From the NCBI RefSeq assembly GCF_036320965.1, contig NC_092262.1, positions 1,038,012 to 1,102,011 of the forward strand: 64,000 bases of DNA, written 5' to 3'. The notes under the pieces are model-generated. The model did not search any database, was not told the origin of the DNA, and saw only the letters and a list, made by a program, of their open reading frames with translations. The position numbers and the translations under genes are program-made. The stretch is from Panulirus ornatus. Its lineage: Eukaryota > Arthropoda > Malacostraca > Decapoda > Palinuridae. This document shows, in pieces, positions 12,615 through 24,880 of this stretch. Each line of letters opens with the position of its first letter. The stretch's first letter is position 1.

Positions 12615-13260
12615 TCACCTTTTTTTCCCAAATTCTGTACTCAGTCTCTCCTGGTACTTCCTCACACAAGTCTCCTTCCCAAGCTCACTTACTCTCACCA
12701 CCCTCTTCACCCCAACATTCACTCTTCTTTTCTGAAAACCCATACAAATCTTCACCTTAGCCTCCACAAGATAATGATCAGACATCCCTCCAGTTGCACC
12801 TCTCAGCACACTAACATCCAAAGTCTCTCTTTCGCGCGCCTGTCAATTAACACGTAATCCAATAACGCTCTCTGGCCATCTCTCCTACTTACATATGTAT
12901 ACTTATGTATATCTCGCTTTTTAAACCAGGTATTCCCAATCACCAGTCCTTTTTCAGCACATAAATCTACAAGCTCTTCACCTTTTCCATTTACAACACT
13001 GAACACCCCATGTATACCAATTATTCCATTAACTGCCACATTACTCACCTTTGCATTCAACTCACCCATCACTATAACCCGGTCACGTGCATCAAAACCA
13101 CTAACACATCATTCAGCTGCTCCCAAAACACTTGCCTCTCATGATCTTTCTTCTCATGCCCACGTGCATATGCACCAATAATCACCCATCTCTCTCCATC
13201 AACTTTCAGTTTTACCCATATTAATCGAGAATTTACTTTTTTACATTCTATCACATACTC
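12615..13260 (-). pseudogene. Copy A endonuclease domain (APE type), frameshifted
   Basis: The family's endonuclease nicks target DNA to prime reverse transcription. Reading from 13260 downward, an N-terminal part carries WVIIGAYARG (near 13170-13200). A frameshift near 13075 leads into GELNAKVSN, where the family usually has a D/N-rich GD-N motif, so the first acid is E here. LVIGNTWFKKRDIHKYTYVS and LLDYVLIDRR follow. A second frameshift near 12810 leads to GGMSDHYLVEAK, with the catalytic SDH at 12774-12782. The first roughly 70-90 residues expected of an APE domain are missing, because the element is truncated at 13261. Confidence 0.75.
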
Positions 13261-13261
13261 C

Positions 13262-13327
13262 CATATATATATATATATAATATATATAAATATTATATAT
13301 ATAATATATATATAATATATATAATAT

Positions 13328-13359
<32 letters not shown>

Positions 13360-13383
13360 ATATATATATATATATAATATATA
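13262..13383. repeat. (TA)n microsatellite
   Basis: AT-only tract between the truncated 5' end of copy A and the A-tail of copy B. Confidence 0.95.
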
Positions 13384-14212
13384 TTTTTTTTTTTTTTTTT
13401 TTTTTTCATACTTTGTCGCTATCCTCCCGCGTTTGCGAGGTAGCGCAAGGAAACAGACGAAAGAAATGGCCCAACCCCCCTTCCCCCTACACATGTACAT
13501 ACGTCCACACACGCAAATATACATACCTACACAGCCTTCCATGGTTTACCCCAACGCTTCACATGCCTTGATTCAATCCACTGACAGCACGTCAACCCCT
13601 GTATACCACATCGCTCCAATTCACTCTATTCCTTGCCCTCCTTTCATCCTCCTGCATGTTCAGGCCCCGATCACACAAAATCTTTTTCACTCCATCTTTC
13701 CACCTCTAATTTGGTCTCCCTCTTCTCCTCGTTCCCTCCACCTCCGACACATATATCCTCTTGGTCAATCTTTCCCTCACTCATTCTCTCCATGTGCCCA
13801 AACCATTTCAAAACACCCTCTCTGCTCTCTCAACCACGCTCTTTTTATTTCACACATCTCTTCTTACCCTACGTTTACTTACTCGATCAAACCACCTCAC
13901 ACCACACATTGTCCTCAAACATCTCATTTCCAGCACATCCATCCTCCTGCGCACATCTCTATCCATAGCCCACGCCTCGCAACCATACAACATTGTTGGA
14001 ACCACTATTCCTTCAAACATACCCATTTTTGCTTTCCGAGATAATGTTCTCGACTTCCACACATTTTTCAAGGCTCCCAAAATTTTCGCCCCCTCCCCCA
14101 CCCTATGATCCACTTCCGCTTCCATGGTTCCATCCGCTGACAGATCCACTCCCAGATAATCTAAAACACTTTCATTTCCTCCAGTTTTTCTCCATTCAAA
14201 CTCACCTCCCAA
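13384..14212 (-). mobile_element. RTE-like retrotransposon, copy B (3' fragment with A-tail)
   Basis: A short 3' fragment of the same family. T13384-T13406 (23 T) is a poly(A) tail on the element strand. The hairpin TTGCG-AGGTAG-CGCAA is at 13433-13448. The 3' UTR is the short form: it jumps from CATACCTACACAG straight to TTCCATGGTTTACCCC at about 13540, lacking roughly 250 bp and the second block found in A and C. The coding part ends at TCA 13592-13594 (TGA on the minus strand). The 5' truncation is at 14212 beside (TA)n. Confidence 0.8.
13592..14212 (-). pseudogene. Copy B reverse transcriptase C-terminal fragment
   Basis: Only the thumb and C-terminal part of the RT protein is present. 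An open stretch from about 14200 to 13850 shows [59 protein letters not shown] and [17 protein letters not shown]. The frame then breaks before the WFGH segment. The palm and endonuclease are absent because of 5' truncation, as expected from incomplete reverse transcription. Confidence 0.75.
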
Positions 14213-14398
<186 letters not shown>

Positions 14399-14815
14399 TT
14401 TATTGTTATTTTCCTTTGTCGCTGTCTCCCGCGTTAGCGAGGTAGCGCAAGGAAACAGACGAAAGAAAGGCCCAACCCTGCCCACATACACATGAATATA
14501 CATACCCGTCCACACACACAAATATACATACCTATACATCTCAATGTACACATACACAGACACATACATATTTGTTCCCATCGCCACCCCGCCACACATG
14601 GATTAACAACCCCCTCCCCCCTCATGTGTGCGAGGTACCGCTAGGAAAAGACAACAAAGGCCCCATTCGTTCACAACTCAATCTCTAGCTCTCATGTAAA
14701 TAATGCACCGAAACCATAGCTCCCTTTCCACATCCAGGCCCCTCACAACTTTCCATGGTTTACCCCAGACGCTTCACATGCCCTGGTTCAATCCATTGAC
14801 AGTACGTCGACCCCG

Positions 14816-16500
14816 GTATACCACATCGTTCCAATTCACTCTATTCCTTGCACGCCTTTCACTCTCTTGCATGTTTAGACCCCGATCACTCAAAATCTTT
14901 TTTACTTATCTTTCCTCTTCCATTTGGTCTCCACTTCTCCTCGTTCCCTCACCTCTGACACATATATCCTCTTGGTCAATCTTTCATCACTCATTCTCTC
15001 CATGTGACTCAACCAAACTCTTTATTTCAAGACATCTCTCTTACCCCTACATTACTTACTCGATCAAACCACCTCACACCACATATTGCCTTCAGATATC
15101 TCATTTCCAGCACATCCACCCTCCTCCGCACAGCTCTGATCCATAGCTCACGCCTCGCAACCATACAACATTGTTGGAACCACTGTTCCTTCAAACATAC
15201 CCATTTTTGCTTTCCGAGATAATGTTCTCGACTTCCACACATTCTTCAAGGCTCCCAGAATTTTCGCCCCCTCCCCCACCCTATTATTCACTCCGCTCCA
15301 TGGTTCCATCTGCTGCCAGATCCACTTCCAGATATCTAAAAACACTTTACTTCCTCCAGTTTTTCTCCGTTCAAACTTACCTCCCAATTGACTAGACACT
15401 CAACCCTACTGTACCTAATGACCTTGCTCGTATTCACATTTACTCTTAACTTTCTTCTTTCACACACTTAACAAAGTCAGTTACCAGCTTCTGCAATTTC
15501 TTACATGAATCAGCCACCAGCGCTGTATTATCAGCGACCAACAACTGACTCACTCCCAAGCTCTCTCATCCACAACAGATGCATACTTGCACCCTTTCCA
15601 AAACTCTTGCATTCACCTCCCTAACAACCCCATCCATAAAAAAATATAAACAACCATGGAGACATCACACACCCCTGCCGCAAACCTACATTCACTGAGA
15701 ACCAATCATCTCCTCTCTTCCTACACGTACACATGCCTTACTCCTCGACAAAAACTTTTCACTGCTTCTAAACAACTTGCCCCCCACACCATAAATTCTT
15801 AAAACTTTCCACAGAGCACTCTATCAAATCTATCATAGCCTTCTCCAGATCCATGAATGCTACATACAAATCCATTTGTTTTTTCTAAGTATTTTTCACA
15901 TACATTCCCTTAAAGCAAACTCCTGATTTCCACACATCTTCTACCACTTCGAAACCACAAATCCTCTTCCCCAATCTGATGCTCTGTATAGACTTCAGCC
16001 TCTCAATCAATACCCTCCCATATAATTTACCAGGAATACTCAACAAAAATATACCTCTGTAATTTGAGCACTCACTCTTATCCCCTTTGCCTTGTACATT
16101 GGCACTATGCAAAAAATTCCGCCAAACCTCAGGCACCTCAAACCATGAATCATAATACATTGAATAACCTTACCAAAAGTCAACAATACAGTCACCCCCT
16201 TTTTAAATAAATTCCACTGCAACCCCCTCCAACCTGCTACCTTCCCCGGGTTTCATTTTCCCGTAAAGCTTTTATACTTTTTATTTACCAAATATTTTTC
16301 CAAACCCCTCTCATTTGCCACCACCTGACAAACCCCTTATCTGCCCCCCTTATCACAAAACGTTAAACAAACCCTTCAAAATATCACCCCATCCCCCCCA
16401 TCACCATTTCTTTTTAAACCCCTCCCCTTTACCCCCCTTCACTGAATTTCCCCATTTGCTCCTTCCTTTGGGCCCTTTATTTACCCCCTTCCAAAACATT
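14816..16500 (-). pseudogene. Copy C reverse transcriptase, broken
   Basis: Fragments align with copy A: GDKSECSNYRGIFLLSIPGKLYGRV near 16030-16100, a palm box at 15527-15538 reading VADN where F/Y-A-D-D is expected, [21 protein letters not shown] near 15210-15265, TMLYGCEA near 15160, and [10 protein letters not shown] near 15060. Frames are split repeatedly between these. The second catalytic aspartate of the palm is replaced by asparagine, so the protein would be inactive even without the frameshifts. The linker upstream of the palm is degraded by homopolymer differences. Confidence 0.7.
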
Positions 16501-17100
16501 TTTTTATTCCCCTAAAATTTTAAATGATTTCTTTCACCCCAACTCCTTTTGCGCTTTTTTCACCTCTTGCCCCTTTCTCTTGACTCCTCCTTTTCTTATA
16601 TACCCTCCCCCCCATTTGCATTTTTTTTGCAAAAATCGCCCCAATGCCCCTTCTTCTCTTATACAATATCTTATTCTTCATCCCTAAACCCCTACCATTT
16701 TAGTAAACCCCACCCCCCACGTTTCATCCACAAGCATCTTTTGCACAAATCACTTTCCAGATATTCCCCCATTCTCCCCCACCCCCCTTCCCCCCTTTTT
16801 CCCCCTTTTGCTTCTTTTTTTTTCGGTCTCCATGGTATTCCTCAAAAAAGTCCCCTTTCCCAAGTCTTATTCACCCCTCTTCCCCCCAACATTTTTTTTC
16901 TTTTCTAAAAACCCCCAAAATTTTTCCACCTTCGCCTCCAAAGAAATGATCAGACATCCCCCCAGGTGACCTCTCGCACTTAAACCCCAAAATCCTTTTT
17001 CGTGCGCTATCAATTAACACGTAATCCAATAAGGCCCTCTGGCCATCTTCCTATTTAAATAGTATACTTATTATAACTTTTTTAAAATATTAATAAAATT
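16501..17100 (-). pseudogene. Copy C endonuclease remnant
   Basis: DNA matches the copy A endonuclease in order: the SDH codons at 16946-16954 (plus ATGATCAGA), and the segment CAATTAACACGTAATCCAAT near 17011-17030 matching 12843-12862 in copy A. Similarity fades at about 17080, where the sequence becomes A/T-rich next to the gap. No frame longer than a few dozen codons survives. Confidence 0.65.
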
Positions 17101-17144
17101 TTTTTTAAAATAAATTTAAACTCTTAATTTATTTATTTTAAAAT
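17101..17144. other. A/T-rich contig edge
   Basis: Forty-four bases of A/T-rich, poorly structured sequence ending at the N gap. No feature is visible and it is probably unreliable consensus. Confidence 0.5.
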
Positions 17145-17244
17145 NNNNNNNNNNNNNNNNNNNNNNNNNNNNNNNNNNNNNNNNNNNNNNNNNNNNNNNN
17201 NNNNNNNNNNNNNNNNNNNNNNNNNNNNNNNNNNNNNNNNNNNN
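17145..17244. other. Assembly gap (100 N)
   Basis: Exactly 100 N. With the gap at 9219 it isolates a 7.8-kb contig between two satellite contigs. Confidence 0.99.
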
Positions 17245-18254
17245 TCCTGCCGCCTACTTCGCCCAAGCCCCCCCTCTCTCCTGACCTGTCCAACTCCTTC
17301 CGAACTCTCCAAATCTCCTCCTGTCTGCCTGACTCTCTTTCCCCAAACCCCCCTCTCTCCTGTCCAGCCCGACTCTCGTCCTAATCCTCTCTCTCTATGT
17401 CCTCCTTGACTCTCGTCCCAAAACCTCTCTCTCCTGTCCTGCCTAACTCTCGTCCTAAGCCTCTCTCTCCTTTCCTGCCTGACTCTCGTCCCAAGCCTCT
17501 CTCCCTGTCCACAAATTCGTCCCATCCTCTCCTCCTATCAACTTGACTCTTGTCCCAAAGCCTTCTCTCCTGCAGCCTAATCTCGTCAAAGCCTCTCTCT
17601 CCTTCCCCTAACTCTGTCCCAACCTTCCTTTTGTCCTGCCTGACTCTCGTCCTAACACTCTTCCCCTGTCCAATTACTCCCTCCATTCCCCTCTCTCCTG
17701 TTACTTGACCTCCTCCAAGTCTCTCTTCCTCCTGCCCCCTCTTCCTCTCTGTCCTGTCCAGCCTGAATCTCGTCCCATGCCTCTCTCTCTGTCTCGTGTC
17801 CTGCCTGACTCTCGTCCCAATCCTCTCTCTCCTGTTGTGCCTCACTCTCGACCTAAGCCTCTATCTCCTGTACTGCGTGACTCTCGTCCGAAGCATCTCT
17901 CTCTCTCTCTCTCTCCTGTCGTGCCTGACTCTCGTCCCACTCCTCTCTCTCCTGTCCTGCCTGACTCTCGTCCCAAGCCTCTCTCTCCTGTCCTGTCTGA
18001 CTCTCTTCCGAAGCATCTCCCTCTCTCCTGTCCTGCCTGACTCTCGTCCCAATCCTCTCTCTCCTGTCCAGCCTGACTGTCTTCCGAATCCTCTCTCTCG
18101 TGTCCTGCCTGACTCTCGTCCAAAGCGTCTCTCTCCCATCCTGATTGACTTTCGTCCTAAGCCTCTCTCTCCTATCCTGCATGACTCTCGTCCCAAGCGT
18201 CTCTCTCCTATCCTGATTGACTTTCGTCCTAAGCCTCTCTCTCCTATCCTGCCT

Positions 18255-18290
18255 GACTCTCGTCCCAAGCCTCTCTCTCCTGTCCTGCCT
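18255..18290. repeat. Representative 36-bp satellite monomer
   Basis: A clean copy of the basic unit. It starts at the GACTCTCGTCCC core and the next identical core starts at 18291, giving a period of exactly 36 bp. The unit has one CpG (in CTCGTC) and is mostly pyrimidine on the plus strand. It reads as 12 codons in every frame; only the plus frame through GCC-TGA meets a stop in the consensus. Confidence 0.95.
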
Positions 18291-18299
18291 GACTCTCGT

Positions 18300-19150
18300 C
18301 CGAATCCTCTCTCTCGTGTCCTGCCTGACTCTCGTCCCAAGCCTCTCTCTTCTGTCCTGCCTGACTCTCGTCGTAAGCCTCTCTCTCCTGTCATGCCTGA
18401 CTCACTTCCTATGGATCTCTCTCCTGTACTTCCTTACTCTCGTTCTCTGCATCTCTCTTCTGTACTGCTTGAATCTCTTCCCAAACCTCTGTCTCTCTCC
18501 TGTCCTGCCAGACTCGTCCCAAGCCTCTCTTTCTCTCCTGTTCTGCCTGACTCTCATCCCAAGCTTCTCTCTCCCCTGTCCTGCTTGACTCTCGTCATAA
18601 GCTTCTCTCTCTGGTCCTGCCAGACTCTCGTCCCAATCCTTTCTCTCTTGTCCTGCTTGATTCTCGTCTTAAGCCTCTTTCTCCTGTCCATCCTGACTCT
18701 CGTCCTAAGCCTCTCCCTCCTGTCCTGCCTGACCCTCGTCTTAATCCTCTCTCTCCTATCCTGCCTGACTCTCGTCCTAAGCCTCTCTCTCGTGTCCTTC
18801 CTATTCTCGTCACAAGCCTATCTCTCCTGTCCTGAGTGACTCTCGTCTGAATCCTCTCTTTCGTGTCCTCCCTTACTCTCGTCCCAAGCGTCTCTCTCCT
18901 GTCCTGTTTGACTCTCGTGCTAATCCTCTCTCTCCTGTCCTGCCACACTCTTGTCCGAAGCCTCACTCTCCTGTCCTGTCTGACACTCGTCCTAATCCTC
19001 TCTCTCCTATCCTGCCTGACTCTCGACCCAAGCCTCTCTCTCCTGTCCTGCCTATTCTCGTCACAAGCCTGTCTCTCCTGTCCTGCCTCACTCTCGTCCC
19101 AAGCCTCTCTCTCATGTCCTGCCTGACTCTCGTCCCAAGCCTCTCTCTCC
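18300..19150. repeat. Large duplicated satellite segment, copy 1
   Basis: Nearly the same sequence recurs at about 21706-22560, offset 3406 bp. A shared rare marker is CTTCCTATGGATCTCTC (ATGG at 18411 and 21817), followed by CTCGTTCTCTGCATCTC and CTTCCCAAACCTCTGTC. Confidence 0.85.
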
Positions 19151-21705
19151 TGGCCTCCCTGATTCTTGGCCTAAGCCTCTCTCTCCTGTCCTGACTGACT
19201 CTTGTCCCTATCCTCTCTCTCCTGTCCAGCCTGACTCTCGCCCCAAGCCTCTCTCTCCTGTTCAGCTTGACTCTTGTTCCAGCCCTCACTCTCCTGTCCA
19301 GCCTAACTCTCGTCCCAAGCCTCTCTCTCCCTTCCTTCCTGACTCTCGTCCGAAGCCTCTCTCTCCTTTCCTGCCTGACTCTCGCTCCAAGCCTCTCTCT
19401 CTTGTCCAGTCTGACTCTCGTCCCAATCCTCTCTCTCTATCCTGCCTGACTCTCGTCCCAGGCCTCTCTCTCCTCTCCTGCCTGACTCTTGTGCCTATCC
19501 TTTCTCTCCTGTCCAGCCTGACAGTCGCCCCAAGCCTCTCTCTTTTGTCCTGCCTGACTCTCGTCCCAAGCCTCTCTCTCCTGTCCTGCTTGGCTCTCGT
19601 CCTATGTCTCTCTCTCCTTTCCTGCCTTTTCTCGTCCCAACCCTTTCTCTCCTGTCCTGCCTGACTCTCGTCCCAATCCTCTCTCTCCTGTCCTGCCTGA
19701 CTCTCGTCCTAATCCTCTCTCTCTTGTCTTGCCTGATTCTCGTCCCAAACCTATCTCTCCTGTCCTGCCTGACTCTCGTCCCAAGCCACTCTCTCCTGTC
19801 CTGCCTGACTCTCGTCCTAATCCTCTCTCTTCTATCCTGCCTGATTCTCGTCCCAAGCCCCTCTCTCCTGTCCTGCCTATTCTCGTCACAAGCCTGTCTG
19901 TCCTGTCCTGCCTGACTCTCGTCCCAAGCCTCTCTCTCCTGTCCGGTCTGACTTTCGTCCCAATACTCTCTCTCCTATCCTGCCTGACTTTCGGCATAGG
20001 CCTCTCTCTCCTGCACTGCCTGACTCTTGTCCGTATCCTCTCTCTCCTGTCCAGCCTGACTGTCCTCCCAAGCCTCTCTCTTGTGTCCTGCCTGACTCTC
20101 GTCCCAAGCCTCTCTCTCCTGTCCTGCCTGACTGTCTTCCTATTTATCTCTCTTTTGTACTTCCTGACTCTCGTTCTATGAATCTCTCTTCAGTACTGCT
20201 TGACTCTCGCATTAAATCTGTATCTCTCTCCTGCACGGCCTGCTTCTCTTTCTCTCCTGTCCTGCCGGACTCTCGTCCTAAGCCTCTCTCTCCTGTCCTG
20301 CTTGGCTCTCGTCCTATGCCTCTCTCCCCTCTGTCCTGGCTGACTCTCTTTCCAAGCCTCTCTCTCCTGTCCTGCCCGACTTTCGTTTAAAGCCTCTCTG
20401 TTGTCAGCCTCTCTCCTGTCTTGCCTGACTCTCGTCCCAATCCTGTCTCTCCTGTCCTGCCTGACTCTCGTCCCAATCCTCTCTCTCTCCTGTCCAGTCT
20501 GACTCTCGTCCCAATCCTCTCTCTCCTATCCTGCTTGACTTTCGTCCTATGCCTCTCTCTCCTGTCCTGCCTGACTCTCGTCCAAAGCCTCTCTCTCCTG
20601 TCGTGCCTGACTCTTGTCCTAAGACTCTCTCTCCAGTCCAGCATGACTCTCGTCCCAAGCCTCTCTCTCCTGTTCAGCTTGACTCTCGTTCCAACCCTCT
20701 CTCTTCTGTCCATCCTGACTCTCGTCCCAAGCCTCTCTCTCCTGTCCAGCCTAACTCTCGTCCCAATCCTCTCTCTCCTGTCCTGCCTGACTCTCGTCTT
20801 AAGGGTATCTCTCCTGTCCTGCCTGACACTCGTGCCAAGCCTCTCTGTTCTGTCTTGCCTGACTCTCGTCCCAATGCTCTCTCTCCTGTCGTGCCTTACT
20901 CTTGTCCTACGCCTCTCTCTCTTGTCCTGTCTGACTCTCATCCGAAGCATCTCCCTCTCTCCTGTCCTGCCTGACTCTCGTCCCAATCCTCTCTCTCCTG
21001 TCCAGCCTGACTGTCTTCCGAATCCTATCTCTAGTGTCCTGCCTGACTCTCGTCCCAAGCGTCTCTCTCCTATCCTGATTGACTTTCGTCCTAAGCCTCT
21101 CTCTCCTATCCTGCCTGACTCTCGTCCCAAGCCTCTCTCTCCTGTCCTGCCTGACTCTTGTCCTAAGCCTCTCTCTCATGTCCTGCCTGACTCTCGTCCG
21201 AAGCATCTCCCTCTCTCCTGTCCTGCCTGACTCTCGTCCGAATACTCTCTCTCCTGTCCTGCCTGATTCTCGTCGCAATTCTCTCTCTCCTCTCCTGCCT
21301 GACTCTCGTCCCAAGCATCTCTCTCCTGTCTAGCCTGACTCTCGTCCCAAGTCTCTCCCTCCTGTCCTGCCTTTTCTCGTCCCAACCCTTTCTCTGTTGT
21401 CCTGCCTGACTCTCGTCACAAGCCTCCTTCTCCTGTCCTGCCTATTCTAGTCTAAACCCTTTCTCTCCTATCCTGCCTTACTCTCATCCCAAGCCTCTCT
21501 CTCCCCTGTCCCGCCTGACTCTCGTCCCATGCCTCTCTCTCGTGTCCTGCCTGACTCTCGTCCTAAGCCTCTCTCTCCTGTCCTGCCTGAATCTCGTCCG
21601 AAGCCTCTCTCTCCTGTCCTGCCTGACTTTTGTCAGAAGCTTCTCTCTCCTGTCCTGCCTGACTTTCGTCCTAAGCCTCTCTGTCCTGTACTGCCTGACT
21701 CTCGT

Positions 21706-22560
21706 CCGAATCCTCTCTCTCGTGTCCTGCCTGACTCTCGTCCCAAGCCTCTCTCTTCTGTCCTGCCTGACTCTCGTCGTAAGCCTCTCTCTCCTGTCAT
21801 GCCTGACTCACTTCCTATGGATCTCTCTCCTGTACTTCCTTACTCTCGTTCTCTGCATCTCTCTTCTGTACTGTTTGAATCTCTTCCCAAACCTCTGTCT
21901 CTCTCCTGTCCTGCCAGACTCTCATCCCAAGCCTCTCTTTCTCTCCTGTTCTGCCTGACTCTCATCCCAAGCTTCTCTCTCCCCTGTCCTGCTTGACTCT
22001 CGTCATAAGCTTCTCTCTCTGGTCCTGCCCGACTCTCGTCCCAATCCTCTCTCTCTTGTCCTGCTTGGTTCTCGTCTTAAGCCTCTTTCTCCTGTCCATC
22101 CTGACTCTCGTCCTAAGCCTCTCCCTCCTGTCCTGCCTGACCCTCGTCTTAATCCTCTCTCTCCTATCCTGCCTGACTCTCGTCCTAAGCCTCTCTCTCA
22201 TGTCCTGCCTATTCTCGTCACAAGCCTATCTCTCCTGTCCTGAGTGACTCTCGTCTGAATCCTCTTTCGTGTCCTCCCTGACTCTCGTCCCAAGCGTCTC
22301 TCTCCTGTCATGCTTGACTCTCGTGCTAATCTCTCTCTCCTGTCCTGCCACACTCTTGTCCGAAGCCTCACTCTCCTGTCCTGTCTGACACTCGTCCTAA
22401 TCCTCTCTCTCCTATCCTGCCTGACTCTCAACCCAAAGCCTCTCTCTCCTGTCCTGCCTATTCTCGTCACAAGCCTGTCTCTCCTGTCCTGCCTCACTCT
22501 CGTCCCAAGCCTCTCTCTCCTGTCCTGCCTGACTCTCGTCCGAAGCCTCTCTCTCTTGTC
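21706..22560. repeat. Large duplicated satellite segment, copy 2
   Basis: Partner of 18300-19150. Small differences include a shortened monomer near 22260 and single-base changes. Confidence 0.85.
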
Positions 22561-24207
22561 CTGCTTGACTCTCGTCCTAAGCCTCTCTCTCCTGTCCTGC
22601 CTGACTCTCTTCCGAAGCATCTCTTTCCTGTCTTGTCTGACTCTCGTCCCAAGCCTCTCTCTCCTGTCCTACCTGACTCTCGTCCCTATCCTCTCTCTCC
22701 TATCCTGCCTGACTTTCGTCCCAGTCCTCTTTCTCCTGTCCTGCCTGACCCTTGTCACAATCCTGTCTCTCCTGTCCTGCCTGACTCTCGTTCCAAGCCT
22801 CTCTCTCTTGTCCTGCTTGACTGTCGTGCTAATCATCTCTCTCCTGTCCTGCCTGACTCTCGTCCCAAGCCTCACTCTCCCGTCCTGCCTGACTCTCGTC
22901 CTAATCGTCTCTCTCCTGTCCTGCTTGACTCTCGTCCCCAAACTCTCGCTCTTGTCCTGCCTGACTCTCGTCCCAAGACTCTCTCCTGTTCTGTCTATTC
23001 TTGTCCAAGCCCTTTCGCCCCTATCCTGCCTGACTCTCGTCCCAAGCCTCTTTCTCCTCTCGTGCCTATTCAAGTCACAAGCCTGTCTCTCCTGTCCTGC
23101 CTGACTCTCGTCCCAAGCCTCTCTCTCCTGGCCTCCCTGATTCTCGGCTTAAGCCTCTCTCTCCTGTCCTGACTGACTCTTGTCCCTATCCTCTCTCTCC
23201 TGTCCAGCCTGACTCTCGTCCCAAGCCTCTCTCTCCTGTTCAGCTTGACTCTCGTTCCAACCCTCTCTCTCCTGTCCATCCTGACTCTCGTCCCAAGCCT
23301 CTCTCTTCTGTCCAGCCTAACTCTCGTCCCAATCCTCTCTCTCCTGTCCTGCCTGACTCTCGTCCTAAGGGTATCTCTCCTGTCCTGCCTGACTCTCGTG
23401 CCAAGCCTCTCTCTTCTGTCCTGCCTGACTCTCGTCCCAATTCTCTCTCTCCTATCCTGCCTGACTCTCGTCCGAATCATCTCTCTCCTGTCCTCTCAGA
23501 CTCTCGTCCTAAGGGTCCCCCCCATGTCCTGCTTGACTTTCGTCCCAAGCCTCTCTCTCCTCTCCTGCCTGACTCTCGACCCAAGCCTCTCTGTCCTGTC
23601 CAGCGTGAATCTCGTCCCATGCCTCTCTCTCTGTCTCGTGTCCTGCCTGACTCTCGTCCCAATCCTCTCTCTCCTGTCGTGCCTGACTCTCGACCTAAGC
23701 CTCTATCTCCTGTCCTGCGTGACTCTCGTTCGAAGCATCTCTCTCTCTCCTGTCCTGCCTGACTCTCGTCCAAGCCTCTCTCTCCTGTCCTGCCTGACTC
23801 TCGTCCCAAGCCTCTCTCCCACACCTGTCGTACCTGACTCTCCTGCGAGTCCTCTCTCTCCTTTCCTGCCTGAGTCTCGTCCTAAGTCTCTCTCTCCGTC
23901 CTTCCTGACTCTCGTCCCAAGCCTCTCTCTCCTGTCTTGCCTTACTCTTGTCAGAAGCGTCTCTCTACAGTCCTGCCTGACTCTCGTCAGAGGCCTCTCT
24001 CTCCTGTCCTACCTTAGTCTTGTCCCAAGCCTTTTTCTCCTGTCCTGCGTGACTGTCGTTCCAATCATGTCTCTCCTTTCCTTACTGACTCTCGTCCTAA
24101 GCCTCTCTCTTCTGTCCTCCGTGTCTCTCGTCGTAATCCTCTCAGTCCTGTCCTGCCTGACTCTCGTCCCAAGCCTCTCTCTTCTGTTTTGCCTGACTTT
24201 TGTCGTA

Positions 24208-24329
<122 letters not shown>

Positions 24330-24880
24330 GTCCTGCATAACTCTCGTCCCAAGCCTCTCTCTCCGTTCCTACCTATTCTCCTCCCAACCATCTCTGCTAT
24401 CCTGCCCGACTCTAGTGAAAAGCCTCTCTCTCCACTGTCCTGCCTAACTTTCGTTCCAAGCATCTCTCTCCTGCCCTGCCTGTCTCTCGTCCCAAGCTTC
24501 TCTCTCCTGTCTTGACTGACTCTCGTCCCAAGCGTCTCTCTCCTGTCCTGCCTGACTCTCGTCCCAATCCTCTCTCTCCTGTCCTGTCTGACTCTCGTCC
24601 TAACCCTCTTTCTCCTGTCCTGCCTGACTTTCGTCCCAAGCCTATCTCTCCTGTCCTGCCTGACTCTCGTCCCAAGCCTCTCTCTCTCACCTGTCCTGCC
24701 TGACTCTCGTCACAATTATCTCTCTCCTGTCCTGCCTGACTATCGCCACAAGATTCTATCTCCTGTCCTGCCTGACTCTCGACCTAATCTTTTTTCTCCT
24801 ATTTTGCCTGACTCTCGTCTTAATCCTCTCTCCTGTCCTGCCTGATTCTCGTCCCAAGCCTCTCTCCCCTGTCCTGCCTG

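Larger units (their letters stand above)
10121..13261 (-). mobile_element. RTE-like non-LTR retrotransposon, copy A (5'-truncated, inactive)
   Basis: The most complete of three copies of this family, read on the minus strand. From 5' to 3' it has an APE-type endonuclease (about 13260-12615), a linker, a reverse transcriptase (about 12171-10850), a C-terminal WFGH segment and a 3' UTR of about 450 bp with a hairpin. The class is inferred from an endonuclease-RT single-frame layout, SDHY and LYGCEAW motifs and the WFGH-type C terminus, which resemble RTE elements; I did not compare with a library. The frame is split by at least four frameshifts and the RT active site is lost. The 5' end stops at a (TA)n tract inside the endonuclease domain. 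Confidence 0.75.
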
